Shown one piece after another: positions 49,027 to 57,440 of a DNA stretch of 64,000 nt; positions within the stretch are counted from its first letter, which is position 1, and every line of letters begins with the position of its first letter. The notes under the pieces were generated by a model. That model did not search any database. It saw only the letters and a program-made list of their open reading frames with translations, and was not told where the DNA came from. This DNA is from Pseudarthrobacter sp. Fe7 (GTDB lineage Bacteria; Actinomycetota; Actinomycetes; Actinomycetales; Micrococcaceae). The translations under genes and the position numbers were made by a program. The stretch covers positions 3,162,001-3,226,000 of the forward strand of contig CP099977.1 in the NCBI GenBank assembly GCA_024372495.1, in the 5' to 3' direction.

Positions 49027-49568
49027 TCAGAGAGCTCCACCCGCGGCTTCCGGAGCGCCGGAACCCCCGCCGCCATGGCCATGCGCGCCGTGGTCCCCAA
49101 CCCCTTCGCGGGCCAGGAAATTTTAATATCGAAAAAGTTCTCCGCCCGGCGGGCGATATTGAGCAACGTGGACATCGAGGCCACCTCTTCGACTTGCTCC
49201 TTCAGGAACCACAGCATGAACTGTTCACCCAGAGCATCGTTTTCCGCCCGGGCAGCCGCGAAGAGTGCCTCAATGTTCTCAGTTACTTCCTTTTCCTGGG
49301 CAAGAGCAAGCGCCAGAGGTTCTTCCGCATTATTGAAGTCGTTGCGGACAGGCTCAATGCCGGGAATGGGAATCTTTAGGCCGCGGTCCAAAATGTACTG
49401 CACCATCATCATCGCGTGGTTCCGCTCTTCCAGGGACTGACGGTAGAAATGCTTCGCTAGCTGGGGCAAGTCCTGCCCGTGAAACCACACGGCAACGGCG
49501 ATGTATTGCTGTGAAGCAGCGAACTCGTTGCCGACTTGTCTGGCCAAGAGTTCATCGAAAGTGGCCAT
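49027..49568 (-). CDS. Bacterial ferritin (frameshifted near C-terminus)
   Basis: About 180 residues. A non-heme ferritin cage protein storing iron. The four-helix core is complete: ATFDELLARQVGNEFAASQQ with the ferroxidase Glu, HFYRQSLEERNHAMMMVQYI with ExxH, and EQFMLWFLKEQVEEVASMST with a second Glu pair. Near 49125 an A-run changes the frame; the natural end FLAREGVGDHGAHGHGGG ... AAGGAL follows. ATG 49568 is preceded by GAGGAGAAGACC. It buffers the iron imported by EfeUOB. Confidence 0.9.
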
Positions 49569-49940
49569 GGTCTTCTCCTCGATTGGACTGGAGGCTCGCC
49601 GACGGTGCGGTCGCTTCGAGGAGCCTGAAATCAGGCTCCTCCCCACCGAGGCCACGGTCAATACATCCTCGTTGTCCATGCCCGCTGCCAAGCCGCTTGC
49701 CTGATTGTCGTTCGCGAAACCTGTAGTAATGGCGCTATTTCTGCCTGCTGACAGGGGGTAAGAAGGGCAGAATCGTGACCTGCGCTTCCCGCTACTAAAG
49801 GTGCCCAACCAAACACTCTTCCTCTTTGTTGCGACAGCACGTACTGTTCCATTGATGTCTAGGTGTCCCACGCGCGGTTTGGTTGGCAGTATCCCTTTCA
49901 CGGCCCGGGACGCGGCGCATGCACCTACTTGCAGACCGCA

Positions 49941-49964
49941 GTCGAACTGTTGATTATCGGGCCT
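49941..49964 (+). repeat. Cassette right-end motif F1 (remnant)
   Basis: GTCGAACTGTTGATTATCGGG resembles the right ends at 24849 and 15652. No complete module precedes it; 49569-49940 holds no gene. Confidence 0.4.
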
Positions 49965-50043
49965 TCGCTGCCTTGGCTCGCTTGACGTCCACGCCGGAAT
50001 AGCGGTCGGTATGCACTGCCTGAATCTCTCTGATTGATTGAAA

Positions 50044-50096
50044 TACACCCCAACCTCACGCCCCTGTTGTTTGACGAAACCTTTATTATCGGTTGC
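50044..50096 (+). repeat. Collapsed cassette F2 (left end joined to right end)
   Basis: TACACCCCAACCTCACGCC is the left end of the repeat module. Only a few bases later TTGACGAAACC, then TTTATTATCGG, the right-end motif, appears. It looks like a deletion that removed the interior of a cassette. Confidence 0.5.
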
Positions 50097-50179
50097 TTGA
50101 AGGACGGGACTTCTATGCCGGACCTGTTCCAGCGGTGCGCTGGGCTCTTGGCGTCCGGCCGCTCTGTTCCTCCCGAGTC

Positions 50180-51274
50180 TTAGCCCTCCGTTGTGCCCGG
50201 CGCCGTGGCCATGGGTTCGGGTCCTCGTCCGGTCACTGTTTTCATGACGGTCCAGCCGACGGCGGTGATGGGGACTGCCAGAAGGGCCCCGACGACGCCG
50301 GCGAGGAACGTGCCGGCGGCCAGGGCCAGCAGGATGGCCAGCCCGTGGATGGAGAGGACTCTGCCCATGAGCACAGGCTGCAGGAGGTGGTGTTCTAGTT
50401 GGTTCACACCGACGATCACGGCGAGGACGATGAGCGCGGACACGGGCCCGTTGGAAAGCAGTGCGACGGCGACGGCGAGGGCGCCGGCGGCCGTTGATCC
50501 GACAACCGGGATGAACCCGCCGATAAAGACAAAGACAGCCAACGGAAGGGCGAACGGGACGCCCATGACGGTCAAGGCGACGCCGACGATCAGACCGTTG
50601 GAGGCCGCAACGAGGGCCGTGCCGCGGACATAACCGCCCAGGACGGCGCTTGACCGGTCAGCGGCCAGATGGGCCGTGGCCCGCTTGCCGGGAGGCAGGA
50701 ACCCGATGAGGAAGTTGCGGATCTTCTCGCCGTCTTTGAGGAAGAAGAACAGGATCACAGCCATCAGGACCAGCCCGGCGAGTATTTCCCCGGCAGTGCG
50801 GGCCCCGGTGAGCACCTGTGTGCCGAACGAACTGGAGGTGAAGAAGTGCTGGACGGCGTCCCTGGTCGCATTGATTTGGTTGTCGCTGACCGGTACAGGT
50901 CCGGTCTTCAGGAATTCATGCAGCCTGTCGATGCCGCTGCTGGCTTTAGCGGCCAAGTCCTTCGACTGGGCCCGGACCAGGAAGACAACGCCCGTGATAA
51001 CTCCGCCGAACACGGCGAGGATTCCGACGAAGGACGTGAGGACGGCGAGTCCGCGTGGCCAGCTGTGTCCGACGAGCCACCGCACCACCGGCGAGATGGC
51101 CGAGGCGAGGATCAGGGCGATCGTTACCGGGATGAGGACCAGAGGCACGCGGGTCAGGGCCCAGATAACCGTCCAGGCCAGGGCAGCCACAGCAAGGATT
51201 TGGATGGAGCGGATGCTGGCGCGGCCGAGGCCGTCGGACCAGATGGCCGGCGAACCGGCGTCAGTTTCGGGCAT
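50180..51274 (-). CDS. AI-2E/PerM-family membrane transporter, paralogue 2
   Basis: A 364-residue membrane protein, strongly similar to the gene at 25233 over its length: ALILASAISPVVRWLVGHSW, AVILFFFLKDGEKIRNFLIG, AAVLGGYVRGTALVAASNG, FIGGFIPVVGSTAAGALAVA and VNQLEHHLLQPVLMGRVLSI. Eight predicted helices with the large loop between helices 3 and 4. Substrate unknown. It has a cleaner N-terminus (MPETDAGSPAIWSDGLG) than its paralogue. Confidence 0.88.
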   Translation of the reverse strand: MPETDAGSPAIWSDGLGRASIRSIQILAVAALAWTVIWALTRVPLVLIPVTIALILASAISPVVRWLVGHSWPRGLAVLTSFVGILAVFGGVITGVVFLVRAQSKDLAAKASSGIDRLHEFLKTGPVPVSDNQINATRDAVQHFFTSSSFGTQVLTGARTAGEILAGLVLMAVILFFFLKDGEKIRNFLIGFLPPGKRATAHLAADRSSAVLGGYVRGTALVAASNGLIVGVALTVMGVPFALPLAVFVFIGGFIPVVGSTAAGALAVAVALLSNGPVSALIVLAVIVGVNQLEHHLLQPVLMGRVLSIHGLAILLALAAGTFLAGVVGALLAVPITAVGWTVMKTVTGRGPEPMATAPGTTEG

Positions 51275-51450
51275 GGAAGGTCAGTTTCTTTCGCTGGTCG
51301 ATGAGGCGCTGGGGCAGCAGCGCCACGGTGTTTCTCGAACGCCTCCCCTATTGTCTGGGATCGTCGCTGCATCCCGGGAAGAGGGTTGACTTTCCTGCCC
51401 TAAGCCGCCGGCGCACCCGCCAAGCGCCCGACGAGTCTCCATGGATTGAG

Positions 51451-51723
51451 CTACACCCCAACCTGACGTCACAACCGCCTGGCCAGGGAGGGTTAGGCCT
51501 GGGGGCGGAGTTCCTGCTTCTTATCAGGGGCCCGTCCAGTCACGACATGTGACATGACCACCCCCTGCTCCAAACGGACTTCATCAAGTCCAAATTTCTT
51601 GGGACTACCTCGACTTCGCTCGAGCTAGCTCACACCGTTCCTTCCCCTCCGACTGTCAGGGTGGGATCTGAGAACATCGTGAGCCAGCGTCAATAAATCG
51701 GAATTTCGCACTATTCTGCCGCC
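51451..51723 (+). repeat. Repeat module copy E (left module of second AAA-ATPase cassette)
   Basis: A 273-bp copy: left end CTACACCCCAACCTGACGTC, core GGGATCTGAGAACATCGTGA, right end CGCACTATTCTGCCGCC. It shares the minus-strand segment AHDVLRSHPDSRRG with copy D but the frame is interrupted later. About 370 bp separate it from the ATPase start. Confidence 0.75.
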
Positions 51724-52041
51724 AGCACACGGAGCGGCCGGTGCCGCCCGAGCAATGAAATCCTGAGGCGTCGCGCCAGAGCGATGATGCATGACCTGGC
51801 GGCCAGCAGCGGCACACCTTTGCGCCCGTGACTTTGCATGCCCATGGCTTTCGGTCGCGAGTCTCCTGCGAGGCGACCTCCGGGTGGCGCACAGGTTTCC
51901 GCCCGGTTCCTTGGGCGTGGAGCGGCTGGAAGTGGGCACCGATGGCAGGTTCCCGGCCAGTGAAACGACCTGATGGCCCCGAGGCCACCGCCTCCCTTGG
52001 CGACGTCTTGCTTCTGGTCGAAAGGCTGGCTTATCGTTGCA

Positions 52042-52081
52042 GGAGTTTCACCACTTTCACCACTTTCACCCAGTTTCACCC
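52042..52081 (+). repeat. TTTCACC direct repeats before ATPase gene
   Basis: TTTCACCAC, TTTCACCAC, TTTCACCCAG, TTTCACCC lie in tandem 15-50 bp before the ATPase start. They may be an operator or iteron-like site. Between module E and here no gene is supported. Confidence 0.6.
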
Positions 52082-52093
52082 GAGGAGTGTGCA

Positions 52094-53180
52094 GTGCAGA
52101 ATCCCTTCAAGCCGACGGCCGGAGCTACGCCTCCCGAGCTGGTCGGGCGGGCCGGCCTGCTCGACGAGTTCGAGTACGGCCTCCAGCAGGGTTCGGGCGC
52201 GCCAGGGCTCTTGAGTATCATCACCGGCTCCAGGGGCATCGGCAAGACGGTCATGCTGAGCGAAGCCGAGGGTATCGCCCGGGATCATGGCTGGGCTGTG
52301 ATTTCCCGGACAGCCACCCCAGGATTCCTTGCCGGAGTTGGCGACGACATGCTCCGCCTCCTTGACGAATTCGGCGACGGTCCTCCGTCCCGGAAGATCA
52401 CCGCCTTCTCCGCGGCCGGGTTTGGAGTAACAACCCAACTCCCTCCGGAACGGGCGGCTGACTGGCGCCGCACCGGGAACGAACTGCTGCGCTTGCTGGA
52501 CGCGAAAGGCACAGGACTCGTCATCACTATCGATGAGATCCATGCCGTTGACAGGACGGAAATCGCCCAACTGGCCGCGGACGTCCAGCACTTCATCCGC
52601 GACGGGCTACCCATCGGACTGATTTTCGCCGGCCTGCCATCAGCGGTGTCTGACCTCCTCAATGAGGGCGTTGCCACCTTCCTGCGGCGCGCCGACAGGA
52701 TAAACCTCCACGAAGCAGCCATCGCCGAAGTCACCGCCTCATACAGCGAGGCTCTTCAACCAGGGAGGCATCGGCATCTCCCCCGACCTCATCAACCAGG
52801 CAGCCGAAGCCACCGAGGGATATCCCTTCCTGATCCAACTGGTGGGCTACTACCTCTGGCTCGAAGCCGATAAGGCAGGATGGAAACTGGATCAGACCAA
52901 CGTCCAGCGTGGAATCGCTGCCGCCCAACGACGGAACACCCTGGTGGTCGTCGAGTCGGCGCTGTCGGACATCTCGGACAGAGACCGCGAGTTCCTCGAC
53001 GCGATGGCCGCTCAGGACGGACCCTCTGCCGCCGGTCAGATCGGCGCCATCCTCAAAGCCAAGCCCAACGTCGTTTCCAAATACCGGAACCGGCTCATCG
53101 ATGCGGGCCTGATCGAGTCCGCCGGCTACGGCAAAGTCGACTTCGCAATCCCCGGACTCCGCCGGTACCTCCGCGAGTGA
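52094..53180 (+). CDS. AAA-type ATP-binding protein, cassette E (frameshifted)
   Basis: About 362 residues. The GTG at 52094, behind CGAGGAGTGTGCA, starts QNPFKPTAGATPPELVGRAG. Walker A is GSRGIGKTVMLSEAEGIA; Walker B is GLVITIDEIHAVD; then LIFAGLPSAVSDLL and INLHEAAIAEVTA. Near 52752 the frame changes into FNQGGIGISPDLINQAAEAT, EGYPFLIQLVGYYLWLEAD and a C-terminal winged helix (VVSKYRNRLIDAGLIESAGY). Homologous to the ATPase at 3570, with P-loop intact here. It resembles STAND/archaeal-ATPase-like proteins of unknown role, flanked by cassette ends. Confidence 0.82.
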
Positions 53181-53213
53181 TTGACAGAATATCCCCTATC
53201 GGCTCTTTAAAGC
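53181..53213 (+). repeat. Cassette right-end motif E
   Basis: TTGACAGAATATCCCCTATC, then GGCTCTTTAAAG, directly at the ATPase stop. Matches right ends A, B and D; similarity to A continues through GGGAGTGCCTGCAGAAGGGG. Confidence 0.7.
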
Positions 53214-53461
53214 CGGCGGGAGTGCCTGCAGAAGGGGCTGTTTCCTGCCGTCGTTCTCAGAACGACAGGACGGCCAGCTAACGCTGAGGGCCGGCGTCAC
53301 CAGCCCTCAGGAAATCCAACTAAGGTATACCGGCTTTTGCAGCTGCGGTCTACGGCACCAGCGGGTGTCCTGGCCGGCGAGGGCCTTGAAAACCGCAACT
53401 GGGGGTGCTTACTGGAGGTACAGCCGTAGGGAACGGTTGTGACAACGCAGGAGGCAAGGCC

Positions 53462-53638
53462 ATGGGACTGGGAGATAAAGTCCACAACGCCGCTGAAAAA
53501 CTTCAGGGCAAGGGCAAGGAAGCCGCGGGCAACGCCAGCGGCAACGACCGGCTGAAGGCCGAGGGTAAAGGGCATCAGGTTAAGGCCGATCTCAAGCAGG
53601 CCGGCGAGAAAGTCAAGGACGCCTTCAAGAAGCATTGA
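53462..53638 (+). CDS. CsbD-family stress protein
   Basis: A 58-residue hydrophilic helical protein (GLGDKVHNAAEKLQGKGKEA, then AAGNASGNDRLKAEGKGHQV and KADLKQAGEKVKDAFKKH), the standard CsbD layout. ATG 53462 follows GGAGGCAAGGCC. CsbD proteins are induced by general stress; mechanism unknown. A terminator follows. Confidence 0.9.
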   Translation: MGLGDKVHNAAEKLQGKGKEAAGNASGNDRLKAEGKGHQVKADLKQAGEKVKDAFKKH

Positions 53639-53649
53639 CCTACACTACG

Positions 53650-53684
53650 GAAGGGTGCGCTCAGTTGGGCGCGCCCTTTTTCGT
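53650..53684 (+). terminator. Rho-independent terminator after csbD
   Basis: AAGGGTGCGC and GCGCGCCCTT stem followed by TTTTT. Confidence 0.8.
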
Positions 53685-53787
53685 TCCCTCATACCCTGTC
53701 GGGCGTCGACCGATAGGTTCGAATGGGCCGAACCGGACACCACAGAAGCATGCTTTGGAAGCTCCTTCTGGGAACGCCTCTCGGCGC

Positions 53788-53820
53788 CCTTTTAAAGCGC
53801 CGATAATTTATCTCACGGAA
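53788..53820 (-). repeat. Inverted cassette right-end motif G
   Basis: Read on the minus strand: CCGTGAGATAAATTATCGG, then CGCTTTAAAAGGG. This matches right end E (CTATCGGCTCTTTAAAG) in opposite orientation, and would be the end of a cassette whose cargo lies at 53880-54270. Confidence 0.45.
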
Positions 53821-53913
53821 TGCAGTCCTACAGAGCCCAGACGGACTGCACGTCTGTCTTGGTAAACCCGCTTACAGGCAGACCGAGACTCGATACACTC
53901 CAACAACTAGTCT

Positions 53914-54271
53914 TTCCGGAGTAACCCAGCTATTCCAGCTAGCAACAAAGCAGACAATAACCATGCGGCGCATTTAATTGCCGGTAGACCACCGGCCAAC
54001 CACGGATTTCCGCCAATCGCCATGAAGTAGACTGCCCGGTTGCAACGGGCGGTATTGCCGTATCCAAAGCATACAATTCTGGGGAGAAGAGCTCACTAGA
54101 ACACCTTCCCGCAGAATCCCAAGATCCCGCTACTTCAGGTGTCCACCAACAGAGGTTAACGCCGCCAACTGCACTGCATTGTCGCTTTTGGCCCGGAGCG
54201 GCACTCTTGATCAGGGACAGATCCACGACAAGGAAACCCAGGCCCATGGCCAGCACTGACGGCAGCACCAC
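53914..54271 (-). CDS. Hypothetical small protein with N-terminal membrane helix
   Basis: About 115 residues. It begins around VVLPSVLAMGLGFLVVDLSL (membrane or signal helix), has a Cys/Trp-rich middle (GGVNLCWWTPEVAG) and ends with GYCLLCCLLAGIAGLL. The start is uncertain and no family is recognised. It lies just inside the inverted right-end motif G. Confidence 0.35.
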
Positions 54272-54369
54272 CTGCCAAATACGTCCACGCCGGAATCGTT
54301 CGCGGGCGCGACTTCAGTTTCAGTCGCCTGACGCCAACCGCTTTGCCTATCATCCCAGACAGAGGCTGT

Positions 54370-55071
54370 TCAGGGGCGGTTTTCGGCGGCAGTTTGGGTG
54401 TCGATCAGCCGTCGCACGTGTTCACATAGGTAGCGCTGTCCGGCTTCGGTGGGGTGGTCGCCGTCGGGACCGATGAGCTCGTCAACTTGACCAGATATCC
54501 AGAACTCGGAGATGGGGTCCACGAACTGGGCGTCCGTGTCGCGCGCGGCCGCCTGTATCTCCTGGCGCACGTCCAGCCGTTCAGGCTCAGGTTCAGGAGT
54601 ATAGGATGGCGGCCCGATGACGATCACACGTGCCTTGGGGGCGGCTTCCCGGGCGGCGTTGATTGTGGCTGTAGCGGCATCGTGCAACGCGTGCGGGGTG
54701 TAGCCGATGTCATTTTCGGAGCCGAATAAGACGACGATATCCGTGTCGGGCGTCACGAAGGTGCTGACCTGTGTGCCGAATGTCCCGTCGAAGTCTCCTT
54801 GGCTGAGGTAGCCGCTGCCGTTTTCCGCGGCGTTAACGATGTTCACGCTGCCCCTGAAGTGGGCGTCGGCGCTGAGCAGCGCCGGCCAAGCGCGCTGCGG
54901 TGATGTGCCGTAACCGGTGCTCAAGGAATCGCCGACGACCACGATACGCGTGGGCCAAGCACTCACCATGGCCGGGGGTGGGGGCGCAGATGCGCCGGCG
55001 GTCAGCGCAAGAACTGAAACGCCCGCCACGGCAAACCGACGCAGCGAGGGTGGCCTGATGCTGATCCCCAT
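54370..55071 (-). CDS. SGNH-hydrolase esterase, secreted, paralogue 1
   Basis: A 233-residue secreted esterase. A signal peptide (RRFAVAGVSVLALTAGASA) precedes VVVGDSLSTGYGTSPQRAWP, the GDSL block I with the catalytic Ser; GSGY (block II Gly); FGSENDIGYTP (block III, GSEND in place of GxND); and IGPDGDHPTEAGQRYL (block V DxxH). The ATG follows GGGAGGGAATAGG. It is a close relative of the gene at 63063. Targets may be cell-wall or lipid esters. Confidence 0.85.
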   Translation of the reverse strand: MGISIRPPSLRRFAVAGVSVLALTAGASAPPPPAMVSAWPTRIVVVGDSLSTGYGTSPQRAWPALLSADAHFRGSVNIVNAAENGSGYLSQGDFDGTFGTQVSTFVTPDTDIVVLFGSENDIGYTPHALHDAATATINAAREAAPKARVIVIGPPSYTPEPEPERLDVRQEIQAAARDTDAQFVDPISEFWISGQVDELIGPDGDHPTEAGQRYLCEHVRRLIDTQTAAENRP

Positions 55072-55322
55072 CCTATTCCCTCCCGCCTTGCTTCCCGTCG
55101 GTCCATCTTCCGCCTCCTATGTTCCCGCATGAGTGTTTCGGGACTGTTTCGACACTCAGATTTACGAAGGACTACCGACCACAAGGGGCAACGGGGACGT
55201 CTCAGGCACCCAGCTGTGGTGAATAACGTGCCTTTTCGCAGGTGCTGGTGGACATCCTGGCCGCATAACCCACGCTCAGGTTTCTGGCCCACCTGCAGGC
55301 TCGGGAGCGGGTGCAGTGATTG

Positions 55323-55799
55323 TTAAGAGTGCGGGCTCTCGACGGTGGAGCTTATCCAGGTGTTGTGGTTCTTGATGTGACGACGGGTTTTGGCGCGGGC
55401 CAGGGCGCCGCGGATATGGGTCTGGGTAAACGCTGAAGAGGGGATCCCCGCCGTCGCGAGCGTGAGGTTCTCCTGGGTGAGGGCCGTCTCGATCGTTTTC
55501 AGGGTTCCTTCGCCGAGCCCGATGATTTCGGTCATGAGGTCTTCCCGTGACCGGCTGATCAGTTGCCCAACGGAATTGATGCCGCCGCGCAGAAGGGCAT
55601 TTTCGGCCCTCGATGGCAGCTTCAGTTCAGTGATGGGACGAACGCGGGTCACCTCGCGTTGCCTGAGTATCCGGGCATTCACCTGACGGCGCCCCCGGAC
55701 TGACGGGTCCTGCGTGGAAGCCTTGGACGCTACGTCCTCGCCGGAAAATCCCGATGCGACCTCCGGGCTACCGGGCGCGTCATAAGGGGCTGGTTTCAT
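55323..55799 (-). CDS. RpoA C-terminal-domain-like protein
   Basis: A 158-residue soluble protein. The middle reads ITELKLPSRAENALLRGGIN, SVGQLISRSREDLMTEIIGL and GEGTLKTIETALTQENLTLA, matching the alpha-CTD of RNA polymerase, the domain that binds UP elements and activators. No alpha N-terminal domain is present, so it cannot assemble into polymerase in the usual way. Basic N- and C-terminal tails flank the domain. ATG 55799 follows GGGAGGCAAC. It may bind DNA or compete with alpha. Confidence 0.72.
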   Translation of the reverse strand: MKPAPYDAPGSPEVASGFSGEDVASKASTQDPSVRGRRQVNARILRQREVTRVRPITELKLPSRAENALLRGGINSVGQLISRSREDLMTEIIGLGEGTLKTIETALTQENLTLATAGIPSSAFTQTHIRGALARAKTRRHIKNHNTWISSTVESPHS

Positions 55800-56052
55800 G
55801 TTGCCTCCCGGGCGGTCGGATGCGTCCCTGCGACGGGCTGGGACATTGGTGGGCTTTGCGATACGGCCTACGGTGGTACTTGCACCGGGGGCGCGTCGGA
55901 GTTTAGCTTTTGGAAGCGTCACTGTCTTTGGAGTCAAGGAGCCTGACGACGTTGACGCTCGACAGGGATCTCCGATGTAAATTCCACCCCAAGCGCGGAC
56001 CACCCGGGACTCCCCGTTTCCTTGCGGCGGCAGCCGCGGGCCCGGACCGTTT

Positions 56053-56205
56053 CTATGGGGTGAGACGGACGAGTTCGGGCAGGTAGACCTTGCCGCCGGA
56101 TTCGCGGAACTCCGCGCTCTTGGCGTTCATGCCCGCTATGACTTCCTGCTCGGATGCCCCGCCGAACTGGTCGCGGATATCCTGGCTGATCCGCATCGAA
56201 CAGAT
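56053..56205 (-). pseudogene. thiC 3'-end fragment
   Basis: The minus strand encodes CSMRISQDIRDQFGGASEQE, then MNAKSAEFRESGGKVYLP, the C-terminus of phosphomethylpyrimidine synthase ThiC (thiamine synthesis), including the CSM that holds part of the iron-sulfur motif. Nothing of the remaining 500 residues is present. A transferred or deleted gene end. Confidence 0.7.
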
Positions 56206-56284
56206 CCTCAGGAGTGACCTGGGGTTTCCGCAGGATCTGCTGATGCTCCCCCGTCCGGATGACATGAAGACATAGCCTTGAGTG

Positions 56285-56729
56285 ATGGCCTCGTCAGAAT
56301 CAGCGCATTCGCCGGACCCCGGGACGGTGCCGGCCAACGAGGGGAAGACCGGCCAGCTGCCGGGGCTGACCGCGGTGGCCCGGGAGTTGCCGTTGCTGGA
56401 TGATGCTGTGCTTGAAGACCTGGCAGAGGACCTCGGCGGCCCGGGCATTGCCCCTAAGTTCGCCCAGGACTACGCGGGCCTGTGGGAAGAACGCCGGCGC
56501 CGGCTCGTGCACTCCATCGAGCGTGCGGACCTGTATGGCGCCCTCGATATTGCGATCAGCATCAAAGTCACATCTGCCATGGTCGGAGCAGCGCAACTGG
56601 CGTACCTGGCGGGCAGACTTGAGGGCGCCGTCCGTCATGGTGATCTTCACGAGAGTGGCGATGATCGTTGTCCAGGGCCGTGAAACGGTAAGAGAACTGC
56701 TCCTGGGCTACCGCGGGGTGCACACGTAA
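56285..56729 (+). CDS. Hpt-like protein without the phosphorylatable His (frameshifted)
   Basis: About 148 residues. After a polar N-terminus the helical domain reads FAQDYAGLWEERRRRLVHSI, then ALDIAISIKVTSAMVGAAQL. This follows the pattern of histidine phosphotransfer domains (AHxLKGsaxxvGa), but the His position is occupied by Ile/Ser (AISIK). A frame change near 56660 leads to IVVQGRETVRELLLGYRGVH, probably the natural end. It lies next to a REC-only protein, suggesting a phosphorelay-like pair, but the key residue is missing. Confidence 0.6.
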
Positions 56730-56833
56730 CTATCCGCCGTGGCGGGCGCCGTCTGTCCGGCTGTCTGTCTGTCTTTCCAGGATGGTCAGCGTGCTTGGCC
56801 CTCCCGCGTGGCCCGGCCCTGGGATTGTTTGAA

Positions 56834-56855
56834 CCCGGCCCTGACCCGGGCCGGG
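56834..56855. terminator. Hairpin between Hpt-like and response regulator genes
   Basis: CCCGGCCC and GGGCCGGG stem, converging genes on both sides; on the minus strand a CAAACAA tract follows. Confidence 0.55.
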
Positions 56856-56865
56856 CCTGGGGTTT

Positions 56866-57276
56866 TCAGTTGGTGGGCCCGCCATGGATCTCTTCCGTGG
56901 GTTGTGATTGTGGCTGGCGAATCAGCATCCCGATCCTTGAGCGCAGCTCCCGCGGCCGGAATGGCTTGGTGATGTAGTCATCGGCCCCGGCCTGACGCGC
57001 GGCCAAGACGACAGCTTCATCTTCCCTGCCGGTGAGCATCACGATATAAGCGGCGCTGAACTTGCGGATGCGCCGAAGAATCTCGATACCGTCAATGTCT
57101 GGCAGCCCCACATCCAGGGTCACGATATCCGGTGCTATTTTGCTGACGAGAGCAACTCCTTCTCGGCCGCCCGAAGCGGTGTGAACATCGAACCCTGACT
57201 GGAGCAGCACAGCCTGAATCAGGTTGCGCATATCCAAGTCGTCTTCTATGACGACAGCCACGCCTGTCTCGCTCAT
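56866..57276 (-). CDS. Single-domain response regulator (REC)
   Basis: A 136-residue receiver domain without an output domain. Acidic pair VVIEDDLDMR, phospho-acceptor Asp in VTLDVGLPDIDG, Thr in VMLTGRE and Lys in DDYITKPF are all present. ATG 57276 follows GGAGGGGCC; an upstream extension lacks a site. Such proteins pass phosphate to partners or act by protein contact. The neighbouring Hpt-like gene is convergent. Confidence 0.88.
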   Translation of the reverse strand: MSETGVAVVIEDDLDMRNLIQAVLLQSGFDVHTASGGREGVALVSKIAPDIVTLDVGLPDIDGIEILRRIRKFSAAYIVMLTGREDEAVVLAARQAGADDYITKPFRPRELRSRIGMLIRQPQSQPTEEIHGGPTN

Positions 57277-57440
57277 GGCCCCTCCGTGGGTGCACCTGAA
57301 GAATGAGTGCCGGCCCAGCGCCGACACCCTGTTCAGAGCCACACTCTTCAAGCTACAAGCAAACATGGACTCTGGCGGGAAAATATTCAAATCCCTTGGA
57401 TTAGCAGGCCCAGCCACCCGGGTGCGGTAGCGTTTCAGCC

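Noticed and set aside
54300..54345. TTCAGTTTCAGTCGCCTGACGCC as a further module right end
   Set aside because: Only the last eight bases match well; the GATCTGAGA core and the left end are missing.
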